Positions 9,143-20,252 of a stretch of DNA of 33,093 nt are shown one piece after another. The first letter of the stretch is position 1, and the number at the start of each line of letters is the position of its first letter. The DNA lies in the NCBI GenBank assembly GCA_021464525.1, contig JADRCO010000471.1, forward strand, positions 1 to 33,093. Reading direction: 5' to 3'. A program made the position numbers and the translations under genes. The DNA is from Rhizophagus sp. LPA8_4_AMF (taxonomy: Eukaryota; Glomeromycota; Glomeromycetes; Glomerales; Glomeraceae). The notes below the pieces were generated by a model. The model worked only from the letters and a program-made list of their open reading frames with translations, searched no databases and was not told where the DNA came from.

Positions 9143-11780
9143 AATTATAATTATAGTGGATTATGCAAATTGAAAATTTTTAATTAATAATAATTAATCT
9201 TTAGATATTATTCAAAATTATTATAATATAAGATATGCACTTTCTCAATATATACTTCTGTTAATAAAAGATTTACAATACATGGTACATAGAATAGCTG
9301 AAGCAGAATAATGCGACAAAGAAATTGTAAATACACAATGTAAAATTTAAACTTGGCAATTTCAGTTATTATTATTTGCTTATTACTTTTTTTATTCATA
9401 AAAATTGCCAAAGATTTTTATTAGTTTGTTATATTATTGAATTTGATAAATTTGATTGAATTAGTTTTCAAATTATTATTAACCTGAAATTTCATATGTT
9501 CAAAGAATTACTCAGCAGAAAGCTTTTTAATGCTTTCGATATTTGGGGATGGTATTAAAGTAAAAATTGTTGAATCAATTTAATCAATTTGAAAATCATT
9601 ACTTCTGCCTTAATAAATGATAGTCTTGCAGATCCCACAAGATGATATTAGATACTGTATTTAATGAGTTCTGATTGGTAATTAATGACTTAGTCTCTTT
9701 ATTTCTCCATTATGTGAATTATTATTCAAGGAAAGATCTGTAATGGTTTATTGCTTACAATGCTTAACGCCTAGCTTTAATTGATTTTAATACTAAGACT
9801 ATATACTTTATTTCTTCGATAGCAAAAATAAATAAGAATTTTAATTTGTTATTTTGTAAATTGATACCCTTTGTTTAATCTGATTTTTCCACAAATGAAA
9901 CACTATTATATAAAACGAAAGATAAATTTTCTCGTTCATATAATTTCAATTTGAAATATGCAATATTGTAGATAAAATCAGATTTTACCATAATAACATA
10001 TTTATTTTTATGATAAATATTTTAGTGGACCGAATATTTGCCTAACTCTCACGGTTACATCATTAGCTCACAGGTTGAAGTGAAGAATATGGAGATTTAT
10101 TGTAGTTTAAAAATAGTCTGTACATCTTTCTGTAAAATTAGTATTATCAACCATAGTTAAAATGTTTCGTATTCCTATTAAATTTTTATAAAATAGCTAA
10201 TATTGCTGTTTAATGCTCAACATTATAAAATTACATTCACATTAAGATTATTGGTTTCTTTCCCATAATAATTAATGTAATGTTAATTGATATAAATTAT
10301 ATAAATTTTTAGTATTAATAAGCGTTTCGATTATTTTGTATGAACCAACTCTTGTAAAAATAATAATTTGCCTCCATATTTTATTTAATTTAAGAAAAAT
10401 TTTTCGCTCAACTCCCATGTGCATTGTTTTTCATATTATAAAAAACCATATTCCAAAAAACTGTAAATTGTGTTATGTTGGTCAACCTATAGGAAAAATT
10501 ACTAAAACTATGTGTATTGAACAAATTTAATATACAAGAAACTGCTACTCTTTATTACATGATGAGGTATTTTACTAATCATTTTAATTAATTTTATTTG
10601 TATATAAATGGATCAAATAAATAATCGAGTCTCTCTTTCATTTTAGAATCTCTGACGGAAAATAAGACGAAATTAGTTTCATCGCCATTGATCAAAATCG
10701 GTTGAAAGTTGTGAAAAATTAGGTTCTTCTACAATGACAGAGTGATCACCTTAGGTACAGTACATCAAAGTAAGCAAGCTCAGATATTATTATTCTAATA
10801 AGACATATAATATATATTCATTTTTTTTTATGTAGAATTCTCTGACAAGTTTTTTTACCGAAATGGCTTAAAATCTCTTATTGATATATAATAAATAATT
10901 TAATTCTTGCGTATGCATTGACATCAATGCAAATTCTTATGGAAACATAATCATGGATGGGAAGATTTAGGTTCTTATTTAATAAAGTAGAAGAACAAAG
11001 TAATCAAAGTATGCGTCTTTTTTTCCGTCTTTATATAATTAAATTTCTTTTCGTTAGATGATAGTTGCAGACCTGCTATGGCTATAATTATTGAATTAGC
11101 CACAGTGGATAAAAATTCCGCAACTTCAATGATAAAATTATATGGTATTGATGTCAATAATAAAACAACCAAAATTATTTTCCAACTTTCAATGTCTTTC
11201 ATCTGCTGCTGATTATATTTTGTGCTCGAATAGTTTATGTTTTAATTAGACATGTTACAGATCATCATTGGGAATCTTTTATGATGATTAAACTAAAAAT
11301 TAGGAAAGCTGTCGCGGTATTTATGAAGTAGCTACGAGTAATCAAAATTTTTATCTTGATCTTCTTTAACATTGGTCAATTCTTAATCTATTCTAGCTAT
11401 TAATCTACTCCAGTTATTAATGAACAGAGTACATGAAGATTAATTATCAAAGCGATTGTTAGAATCCTCCTTCGTAGCCAAGTTGGGGCGATCGCGGTGA
11501 CAAATAATGGTGACAAATAAGTTTTGGACCACAAAAAAAATCCGTCCCTCAGATAATTAGTGTTTTTGAACTCCGCGCCTGCACGTGACCAGTGACACTT
11601 AAACATCGCACTTTCCTATTATAGTTGTGATCTACACTAACTTGGCACACATTTCGGACCGGCCATGAATTGATGTAATTGATGTAGTGACGTAAATTTT
11701 GATCGTCGCTCATGTTAGCCAAACTACTAGCTGTTAGGATACTCATATACGTGTCGCAAGTCATGCAAAAAAGAAACCAG
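9143..11780. other. Long gene-poor stretch
   Basis: Only short, low-complexity open frames occur. The longest are 64 codons at 10336-10530 on the plus strand, 75 codons at 10975-11202 on the minus strand, and two overlapping minus-strand frames at 11400-11878. None has a recognisable motif, flanking exons or support from a second copy. I see no clear inverted or tandem repeat here. Confidence 0.5.
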
Positions 11781-12008
11781 GTGTGTAACACAGTAACAGT
11801 GTAACATAATTGCTTCCCTACACATAAAAATAAGTAACGTAACACCACTTCTCTAAAATTTTTATTTAACCCCTGCAACGAAATTGTTTTCTAAAGATAT
11901 TGCAACAAAAGTAACTTAATTTGAATGATAAAATTACATAATTTTAAGAACTTTAGAAATTAAGAAAGCAATTAAGAAAAAGGATAACATAATTCAAGAA
12001 AAGGTAAT

Positions 12009-12482
12009 ATGGTCCAAGAGAAGATTAATTTAATCCAAGAAAAGACTAAAATAATTCGAGGAAAGAATTCCATAATTCAAGAAAGGAAGAAACTAGTCCA
12101 CGAAAAAGTTCAAATGGTCCGAGACATTGTAAACATAGCTCGAGTAAAGGTTAACATAGCTCGAGAGAAAGTTAACATAATCCAAGAAAAGGGCAACATA
12201 GTCCGAGAAAAAGGTGACATGGTCCGAGAAAAGGATAAAATAATTCAAGAAAAGAATAAGATGACCTATGATAACATGATCTACGAAAAAGATGCCATGA
12301 TCTACGAGAAGGAAGTCATGATCCAAGAGAAAGATGCCATGATCTAAGAGAATAGTGCTTTGATCCAAGAGAAGAATGCTATGATCTACGAGAAGGATGT
12401 CATGATCCAAGAGAAGGATGCCATGATTCAAGAGAAGGATGTCATGATCCAAGAAAAAGATAAAGAAATTCAGAAGATTTAA
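12009..12482 (+). pseudogene. Heptad-repeat gene copy 5, single nonsense codon
   Basis: The frame reads twelve heptads, the break MTYDN, and nine further heptads ending EIQKI-stop at 12480-12482. This is the same 157-codon layout as copy 4. Within the fourth heptad after the break, TAA at 12345-12347 replaces the CAA (Gln) found at that repeat position, giving a 112-aa truncated product. The frame is otherwise intact on both sides. That points to a recent C-to-T nonsense change, or to an assembly or allelic difference. It sits about 3 kb from the other four units, with its own upstream block. Confidence 0.7.
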
Positions 12483-12900
12483 AAAGAAGAAACAGGGAAA
12501 AGATAAAGAAATTCAAGATTTAAAGCAAAAGAATATTGAATTAAAATAATAGTATCTAAATGTCAATATACTCTTGGGTTCAATTAATTTCAATTATCGG
12601 ATGATAACAAAAATAATTAATGATATATTATTACAATTGCAATATTTTTAGGTAAAAAATTGAAACTTTACGTTATTGGGCAGATTTTTGACATATTTTG
12701 GAGTTTTTGGAGATTGGGGAATTAATAATATTATATAATTTTAGTGGACATTTTCGCAATAATTTAAATTGGTAAATATTGCAATAACCAGTTATTATAT
12801 TTTATTTTAGACTTACCGTTCAAGACTAAAAAATTTGGTTTAATCATAACGATAGTACAGATTGAGACGATGATAAAATAGGTAATATAACTGTAAGGAA
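12483..12900 (+). pseudogene. Remnant downstream of copy 5
   Basis: Short pieces related to the downstream relics of units 1-4 remain, such as TTTGGAGTTTTTGGAGA near 12697 and TTTAATCATAACGATAGTAC near 12838-12858. No open frame of useful length survives. The degree of decay is greater than in units 2 and 3. Confidence 0.4.
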
Positions 12901-13373
12901 GAACCTGTAAACATATAGTTGCTTGTGCACGAACTTCAATGTATGAATTAAAAAAAATAAAAATAAAACATGACCTGTTTCACAGTGTAAAAACATATTT
13001 CTATTTTGGAGCATCATTGTTAGCTGATGTTTTTTACCTTTATGAGACCTTCTGCAGTTACTGCCCGTTATTCACATATTGGAATTATACGAGTAGATTT
13101 AACATTTGACACTAAATTCGGATGGTTTGGATTGAAATTAACTGTCAATTGTCAAATACTACATCATCTGTATTCAATTTGAATTTTTGATTTACGTTCT
13201 ATGAAATTGTTTTATCCGTTTACTTTTTGACTATTTATTTCTATTATTTCTCAACAGAAAAAGATTCCGTTCATGGGAAAAAAACGAGTTAAATAGTATG
13301 TCATATTTATTTCAAAGATTATAAAGCATTATCGCTATTATACAGTATATGGTAACTAAATTATATGTAAAAC
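12901..13373. other. Intergenic, no gene seen
   Basis: This AT-rich spacer separates the copy 5 remnant from the 3' end of the minus-strand Hsp70-like gene. I see no supported feature. The 3' UTR of the minus-strand gene presumably lies in the right part. Confidence 0.5.
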
Positions 13374-15521
13374 TCAGACAATTCCTATCTCTTTGTTAAT
13401 TTCAAAGGTAACAAGAAAATTTTGACCATTGGTTTCATTTCTCGCTGTGGCCGTAAGTTCCATTTGACCAAATGATAGTGCAAAACTAACTCGCCTATCA
13501 GGTCCATTATTTGAAAGGTCAATCTTGAGAGTTCCTAACAATTCCATTCCATCACAATATTTTGGATCGTATTCTTTTGTGATATAAATATAGAATATAG
13601 CAAAAGTTTGAAATTCACTAACAGGACATAAATTATGTATACGAATTTCACTATCGATATCAACAATATCATCTCTTTTTGCTATACGATGAAATCTCTG
13701 TATGAATCCATTGGATGTTTTACGTTCTGGTGGGTCATCTTTTCTAAAACTTTTAAATACTTTAATTCCATATGTGAAGTTGAGTTTTCGATTCTTTAGT
13801 ACGAATACAATATCCTCATCATTTCTCATATTATAAATTCTATCATATAAGCTTAATCCAAATAATGTTGCTCCACGAACAATTGCTGCAACAGGTTCCT
13901 TAGAAACAACGATAGATTTCACTCGATCTTTGAACTTTTCTTCAATTCTATTTTTCAAATATTTTGATTGGCCGAATCCTCCAACTAAAAATATAATCGA
14001 ACATTCATCGCGACAATTATCAAGTTGAGTCCCTATCATCTGAATGATTTTTTCAACAATAGGGTCAAACATTGATTTGATCTCTTCAAATTCAATTTCA
14101 ATCGACCAATCATTTTTCTCTAATAGTTCTTTAGCTTCGTCACTTACGAATTTCTTAAGAGCTTTAATGACATCTAGAACATCTAAATCGTATTGAAAAT
14201 CTGTATCTTCGCCGGTAAAAGGAAATTTAGCTTTGCGACAGAAATGATCAACCATACGTTGTAGCGACTTGCTTTTTTTATCTCGTAGTTTATCAATTGT
14301 TGAATTTCCTACTATACTTCCTATATGTTTAAGGAATGCTTCATCTATAAACGAACTTCCACAATAATCACCGGCTCGTTCCGTAATTTCACCTAATTGA
14401 TTTTCACCGACAAGTTTACGCGTTGTCAAATCTACCGTGCCACCTCCACAGTCAACGATCATGAAAGTTGCTAATGATATAATTTAAATAAAATTTGTTT
14501 TAACATTACAAACTAATTAACATATCTGAACCGTATAATTATAATTATAATAGTAGTATACTTACTTCCTATCTCGTAACTTTCCAGACAATTTTTCATG
14601 CAATAGATCGCAGCAGCTTCAGCTAATTAAAAAAGGATTTTAGTTTTGAATGACTTTTTTTAAAGTAATTATTTATTGCTTTAATTAGATTATTGGAAAA
14701 CATACGTTCTGTAGTAAATTGTAAATATTCAGAATTTTCTTCTTCAATTAAATCGGCTTTAAATACACATTCTCTCATTATTGCTAATTCTTTCTTTGAA
14801 TACTCCGCGGGAACACTAAGAACTAAAAGAACGTTTTCATGAAACTTTATACCTTCTACACTTTCAACTGTTTTTTTTATTATCTAGGAAAAAATTATAT
14901 ATTATTATATGAAACAATACGTTTGAGGTTTAGCTTAATTAATATTTGTTATTACCTTTCCCATTTCTTTAAGATAGTCAATAATAGCTTTTTTAAATTC
15001 AACTGGAATTTTAGGTTTTAAATGATCTTGTAATTTTCCTAAACTTCCCAAATGTAATTTGAATAATCCAACAGACTTTGGTTCATTTGTATCATCCGAT
15101 TCGTTTGTTGTTCCTTTAATAAACGCTGGTCTTCCCCACTTTACCACATTCTCAAATTTATCATCATATTCGAGAACGGTATTTGTCTTATATTTACCGA
15201 CATATCCTTCCCAATCTTTATTTGTATGAATTTCTCCAGCAAAATCGGTAAAACGGTAAGCAAATCCCTACGTTAAAATTATTAATCAAGAAATAACGTA
15301 TATTAAACACATTATATAACTAATAACTGAAACAAAAGATTCAGGAAATTATCATATGAATTTTAATTACCGAATACGTGGTTCCAAAATCTTTATTATT
15401 TAAGAAACATATCAAATTCGCGTTAAAAAACTTTTTAAGATTTTAATATTTACACTATTTTTATTTATAAAATGTAATTACCTATACCAACCACCACACG
15501 AACATCACTTTTCCAAGACAT
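13374..15521 (-). CDS. HSPA12-like Hsp70 ATPase, intact, six exons (567 aa)
   Basis: The exons on the minus strand are 15521-15482, 15390-15371, 15267-14956, 14883-14706, 14622-14566 and 14470-13374, all with GT-AG introns and kept phase. An in-frame ATG at 15527 would add two residues. The protein has the actin-fold ATPase of the Hsp70/HSPA12 family: phosphate-1 DFGTTYSG (residues 14-21), phosphate-2 VDCGGGTVDLT (about 208-218), the adenosine-site FLVGGFGQS and the EPVAAIVRGATLFGL helix. A beta-rich C-terminal part follows, with no long lid. It probably acts in the cytosol as an ATP-driven chaperone-like or sensor protein; the client is unknown. It lies head-to-head with the plus-strand copy at 17456. 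Its exon 1 (MSWKSDVRVVVGI) and DFGTTYS resemble the two decayed plus-strand copies more than the better-preserved ones. Confidence 0.88.
15371..15390 (-). other. 20-nt micro-exon encoding the ATP phosphate-1 loop
   Basis: This is exon 2 of the minus-strand Hsp70-like gene. It is bounded by an AAAG acceptor and a GTAATT donor. With the last base of exon 1 it encodes DFGTTYS exactly. Without it the protein would lack the nucleotide-binding loop and the frame would shift. Confidence 0.85.
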
Positions 15522-15527
15522 TTTCAT

Positions 15528-17292
15528 AAAATTTCTTTGGATTCAACAAAATCACATTAAAAAAAAAGTTCGACTATTTATTTATCTCATCAATTTCTGA
15601 TGAATGATGATAGCATGATGATCTATTAAAATTTTTTTTTGCAAATCTGAAATATTTCATTTAAACATCATAGAATTTTTTTTTCATAAAAAGCTTTTTG
15701 GGTAACGATTGAAATTAAAGGGATAAACATTTACTCCTCAAAAATAATATCATTGGTCAATTCTATTGTGATTTGTCATCTTTAAATAATTCGTGTGAAT
15801 TTAGTATCGGATTTCCAAAAGTGGAAACAATAACTTAAATAAATCTGTCATGTGAGTTTGTTTAACTCTTTATTGCGAGGCTATCCAGTTTAATATTATT
15901 CATACTCCATTAAAAATGACGAGAACATAGGTCATTGATTTTTAAAAGACATTCTTTAGTTAATTAATGAAGTACATTCATGATGAATGCATAATTAATT
16001 TAAAATGAAAATTAACACAGGTTATACTTCATATTGTTTACTTGTATTCCCACAGATTGTATGTTTATGCAGATTTCACCTTTCTCCGGTAAAAATATAA
16101 TCGGTTAAAATTCATCATTTCGGGACCAAATAAGTTCAAAACATTTATCTTTCTGAATTTGATAACTTTCTTTTATTCTCTTTTGATAATAAAGTAAAGA
16201 TAAAAAGGTTCTTTGTTGAGCAAATATTGAGTAGTTCTGTTCGATATTTCGGTTCACATAATTTCTGACTCGGCTCTGAACAGTAGTACTATGGAAGCGT
16301 ACTATATTATTTTTCAAATCTAACTCGCACAATGCGGAACCGCGAGCTACTTAATAATATTAGTTAGCGGAATCGAACAAGCGATTTCCAAACTAGATTG
16401 ATAAATCATTAAGGAATACTATTTGATATGCACATCAGGTCTCAAAAGTATTGGTACGACTGGTCTTCTTGATAGACCTATATGGTTGCACCATATAAAC
16501 ATATCAAGATGCATACCCCAAACCTATCAAGATCGATATTTTTGCGGTCTTAACCTTTACTAAATATCGGATATACTTTAATTAACACAGGATTATTTTA
16601 TAGCCCCTGATAATTATGTACTAAAGAAGTGTATGGAAATTCTTTTGGTTGTAAAGTACGTTATAAAAAATCATTTGAAATTTTCAAAGAATTGTGAATG
16701 TGAACCTAATTTGCTAAAATTCTTTGTTAAAAAAAACAGAAACCTATTAACAGCAATAAATGAATGGACGGTAATAGTAACTTCTACAAAGATGATTATC
16801 TGCCAATCTTCCCAAAATGATCCAAAGACTCATGTGCAATGAACAAGTTAATTACAAGGGAAAGCACTAGGGTAATCATACAAGATTATTAAGGCGATTG
16901 AACTGAAGGGGTAGTCATCTAAATCTCTTTTTGATTTAATTTTAGTAATTTCTTACTTTATGTCAACGTTGATCTAACATGCATCATATGTAGATCAGTT
17001 GATCAATCGAATGTTCGGAAGTTATAGTTAACATTACTTCCGACATTCAATGAACAGAAAGATTTCAAAGACGCGAGATTTGTGTTTCTTCATAAGAAAT
17101 TCACACGTATGAACAATCAAAAGTATAATAGAATTTATCAACGTTGACTTAACATAGCAACACATGTAGATCATCAATCGGATGTTATAATTAACATTAC
17201 TTCCGACATTCAATGAACAGAAAGACTTCAAAGACGCGAGATTTGTGTTTCTTCATAAGAAATTCATATGTATGAGCAATCAAAAATACTAT
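15528..17292. other. Divergent intergenic region, duplicated in part
   Basis: This sits between the minus-strand and plus-strand Hsp70-like genes. From 15758 onward it aligns with 21856 onward, forming the left part of the ~6.1-kb tandem duplication. The small frames inside it, at 16105-16332 minus and 16633-16842 plus, are broken in the second copy, so I do not call genes. It contains a local duplication (16963-17295) and a segment of about 115 bp (from 16436) that is missing in the second copy. Confidence 0.65.
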
Positions 17293-17295
17293 AGT
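16963..17295. repeat. Local tandem duplication upstream of the broken copy
   Basis: The block 16963-17131 recurs at 17138-17295, sharing TCAACGTTGA, CATTACTTCCGACATTCAAT and AGACGCGAGATTTGTGTTTC. Only one, more diverged, equivalent exists in the sister region (about 22916-23250). The duplication is therefore private to the first unit. Confidence 0.8.
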
Positions 17296-17455
17296 ATATG
17301 TGTCACTTCCCTAATTGAATAAACTTTATCCGGTCAAGTTTCAATGAATTGATAAATAAATATAAGACCCAATAGCTTATTTTGTTTTATCATTAAAAAT
17401 AAATTCTAAGTTGAATTAAATTTTTTTAGAATTTATTATTTTTTTTTTTTACAAA
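17293..17455 (+). promoter_or_regulatory. Putative core promoter and 5' UTR
   Basis: The block starting CACTTCCCTAATT, continuing through TTTATCCGGTCAAGTTTCAA and ending in T-rich sequence just before the ATG is conserved ahead of the sister gene (about 23270-23433). A TATA-like AAATAAATATAAG lies at 17353-17365, with its match at 23324-23336, about 90-100 bases before the ATG. I found no convincing array of GAA/TTC heat-shock units. Confidence 0.5.
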
Positions 17456-19589
17456 ATGTCTCAGAAAGACGAGAAAAAAGATAATGGAAAAAAAATCGAT
17501 GAAATTCGCGTAGTGGTTGGTTTAGGTACATTAATTATGTACTATATATTTGATTGAGGATATTAAAATAATAAAGTATTTGACGCTTTTTTCATTTATT
17601 TTTTTTATTAAAAAAAATAGATTTCGGGACATCCTCTTCGGTACTTTAAAATTCTTAAAATATTATAAAATTTTAGTTTTTTATTATAATTTATAAAATT
17701 TTTGTTTGATAGGGATTTGCTTATTGTCATACTGCTTCTGCTAACCAAGAAGTTTGTACTAACACCGAATGGAATGGACATGCTGGTCAATTCAAAACAA
17801 ATACAGTTCTTCAATATGATGATAATTTTGAAAAAGTGACAGAATGGGGAAAATTAGCATTTGCTAAAAAAGCTGAAAGAAAAAATATGGATGAAGATGA
17901 ACCTAAATCTGTTGAATTATTTAAATTATATTTAGGAAGTTTTGGAAAATTAGATGATGATTTAAAACCAAAAATTCCGGTCGACTATAAAAAAGCTATT
18001 GCAGATTATTTTAGAGAAATGGGAAAGGTAAATATAACATTCATACATTAATAGAATAATATTTTTAATAATTTTTATTTTCTATTTTTTTTTTTACCTT
18101 CTAGTTAATAAAAGCTAGAATAAGTAAACATTGGCCGGATGTGAATTTTTATGAAAATGTACTTTTAGTAATTAGTGTTCCCGCAGATTATTCCAAGAAT
18201 GAATTGAAAATAATGAGAGAATGTTCACTTGAAGCTGAATTAATTTGTGAAGAAAATAGTAAGAACTTACAATTCACTACGGAACGTAAGTAAAGTGACT
18301 ATACAGCAGTTTTATATACTTGACTATAATTATTAATTTCATCTCATCTTTTTTAGCCGAAGCTGCAGCAATTTATTGTATGAAAAAATGTTTAAATGAA
18401 CATTCTCTGGCTTCAATAGGAAGTAAGTATTGTAATCTATTAATTATAATTCGAATTCGATCTTAAGCTATTTTAAACCTTAAACTTTAAAAATGATTAA
18501 ACAACAACTTTTATGATCGTTGACTGTGGAGGTGGCACAGTAGATTTGACAACACGTAAACTTGTGGGTGAAGATCAATTGAGTGAAGTTACAGAGAGAA
18601 TCGGTGATTATTGTGGAAGCTCATTTATCGATGAAGCATTCCTCAAACATTTGGGTAGTATAGTGGGAAATTCAACAATTGATAAACTACGAGATAAGAA
18701 GATCAAATCATTACAATATATGGTTCAAGATTTTTGTCGAAAAGTTAAATTTCGATTCACTGGTAAAGATACAGATTTTCAATATGAGTTAGATGTTTTA
18801 GATACCATTAAAGTTCTTAAAAAATTTGTTGATAACGAAACAAAAAAACTTCTGAAAGACCAGAATTGATTGATTACAATTGATTTCGAAAAAATAAAAT
18901 CGATGTTTGATCCTCTCGTAAATAGAATCCTTAAAATGATAGAAATTCAACTTAAAAATTGTCGAGATGAATGTTCAATTATGTTTTTGGTTGGAGGATT
19001 TGGTCAATCAGAATATTTGAAAAATAGAATTGAAGAAAAATTCAAGGATCAAGTAAAGATTATCGTCGTTTCTAAGGATCCTATTGCAGCAGTTGTTCGT
19101 GGAGCAACATTATATGGATTAAGTTTAAGTGATAAAATGAAAAATATGAAAATTAACGAGAATGTAAGATTTGTAATAAAGAATCGAAAACTCAATTATA
19201 CGTATGGAATTAGAGTGTTGAAATGGTTTAAAAAAGGTGATCCACCAGAACGAGTAACACCCGATGGGTATATACATAAATTTCATCCGATAGCGAAAAG
19301 AGGAGATGTCGTCGAATTTGATGAAGAAATTCGTGTAGATAATTTATGTCCTGTTAATGAATTTCAAGAAAGTGCTACGTTTTATATTCATTATACAAAA
19401 GATAATGAAGAATATTGTGATAAAATGGAACTATTGGGAACTCTTAAAATTTACTTTTCGGATCGTAAACCTGATAGGAAAGTTAGCTTTGCATTGTCAT
19501 TTGGTCAAATGGAACTTAAAGCCACTGCAAGGAATGAAACGGATGGGCAGAATTATCTTGTCACTTTTGAAATTAAAAAGGAGCGTTAA
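17456..19589 (+). pseudogene. HSPA12-like Hsp70 gene, broken by splice and nonsense lesions
   Basis: The six-exon structure matches the intact sister at 23434: 17456-17525, 17621-17640, 17713-18027, 18105-18285, 18357-18422 and 18505-19589. Motifs present are DFGTSSSG, DCGGGTVDLT, FLVGGFGQSEYL and IAAVVRGATLYG. There are two lesions. The last acceptor, CAG in the sister, reads CAA here (18502-18504), so no AG precedes exon 6. The Trp codon of the sister's NDWEI is TGA at 18867-18869. The nearest upstream AG (18466-18467) would run into TAA after eight codons, and intron retention also reaches a stop. Without the lesions it would be about 578 residues. The reading frame after the stop is intact to 19589, and from 18878 it is indistinguishable from the sister, so inactivation seems recent or the 3' part has been refreshed by conversion. 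Confidence 0.85.
17621..17640 (+). other. 20-nt micro-exon encoding the phosphate-1 loop
   Basis: Bounded by an AAATAG acceptor and a GTACTT donor. With the last base of exon 1 it encodes DFGTSSS. It matches the micro-exon at 23595-23614 except for two bases; one changes the sister's Tyr to Ser. Confidence 0.85.
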
Positions 19590-20252
19590 TATGGGTTAAA
19601 AAAAAAAATTATTCATTTGATAAATATTATATTTATTGATAAGATGTATAAATTTAGGTTTAAACATAATCAATTATCTATCTATTAAATAAACTCGTTT
19701 ATTATACATATCTTTATTGAATTTATATTATCTGAATAAATATTACGTCTGAAAGTTCCGATAACTACTACTCAAGCTAATAATTTTTCACAAAATTGAA
19801 AATGATTTCCTTATTCAACGGATTGAAAAGAAGCTGCATTAATAAGTCGTAAATTGTACAATATCAATTGCATCTTATTTTATTGGTAGCCAAGTTACCA
19901 ATACACTAACAATACCTTTTCGGACAGACAAATCGCACAAATTGTCCCGTTATTGTTTCTACCTTTTGAAAAAGTGATACTGATATTAGATTTTTTTACA
20001 TTTTATCATATTCAAAGAGTTTTAAATGGGTAAAATGGGTAGACAAAATAAGACTTTGGTGCCTCTAATGTGCGTAATTCTGATGAGAAAATAATACAAA
20101 AAAATAAAGAACACAATAGATTGAATATAATAATAATTTCTTAATTATTAAATATTAATAAACTTTTTCTGGCTGTGTTTATCTTATTTTAGAAAAGGAT
20201 AGTGACTGAGTGGTGCCAACTATTAATTAAAAGGGAAATTTAATTTTTGATT
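19590..20252. other. Intergenic spacer, duplicated
   Basis: No gene is seen. Parts align with 25566-26270, for example CCGATAACTACTA near 19760 and 25720, and CGTAAATTGTACAATAT near 19846 and 25810. It is therefore the spacer inside the tandem-duplicated unit. Confidence 0.65.

Noticed and set aside
10336..10530. 64-codon plus-strand frame
   Set aside because: No recognised motif, no second copy, no adjacent splice-linked exons; expected by chance at this length.
10975..11202. 75-codon minus-strand frame with a hydrophobic stretch
   Set aside because: Could be a membrane peptide, but there is no homologous copy or exon context. The hydrophobicity is typical of AT-rich DNA.
11400..11878. Two overlapping minus-strand frames (68 and 109 codons)
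   Set aside because: No recognisable domain; the upstream block of heptad copy 5 overlaps the right end.
16105..16332. 75-codon minus-strand frame in the divergent intergenic region
   Set aside because: The duplicated counterpart near 22190-22390 is broken by indels, so it is not conserved as coding sequence.
16330..16390. GAATCGAAC resembling a tRNA B box
   Set aside because: No matching A box or cloverleaf stems on either strand.
17040..17280. Possible heat-shock elements (TTCTTC...AGAAATTC)
   Set aside because: Spacing of the GAA/TTC units does not give three alternating nGAAn pentamers, so the heat-shock factor site is not supported.
19357..19599. 80-codon plus-strand frame (and its equivalent at 25330-25575)
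   Set aside because: Alternative-frame shadow of Hsp70 exon 6; its conservation simply follows the near-identity of that exon.
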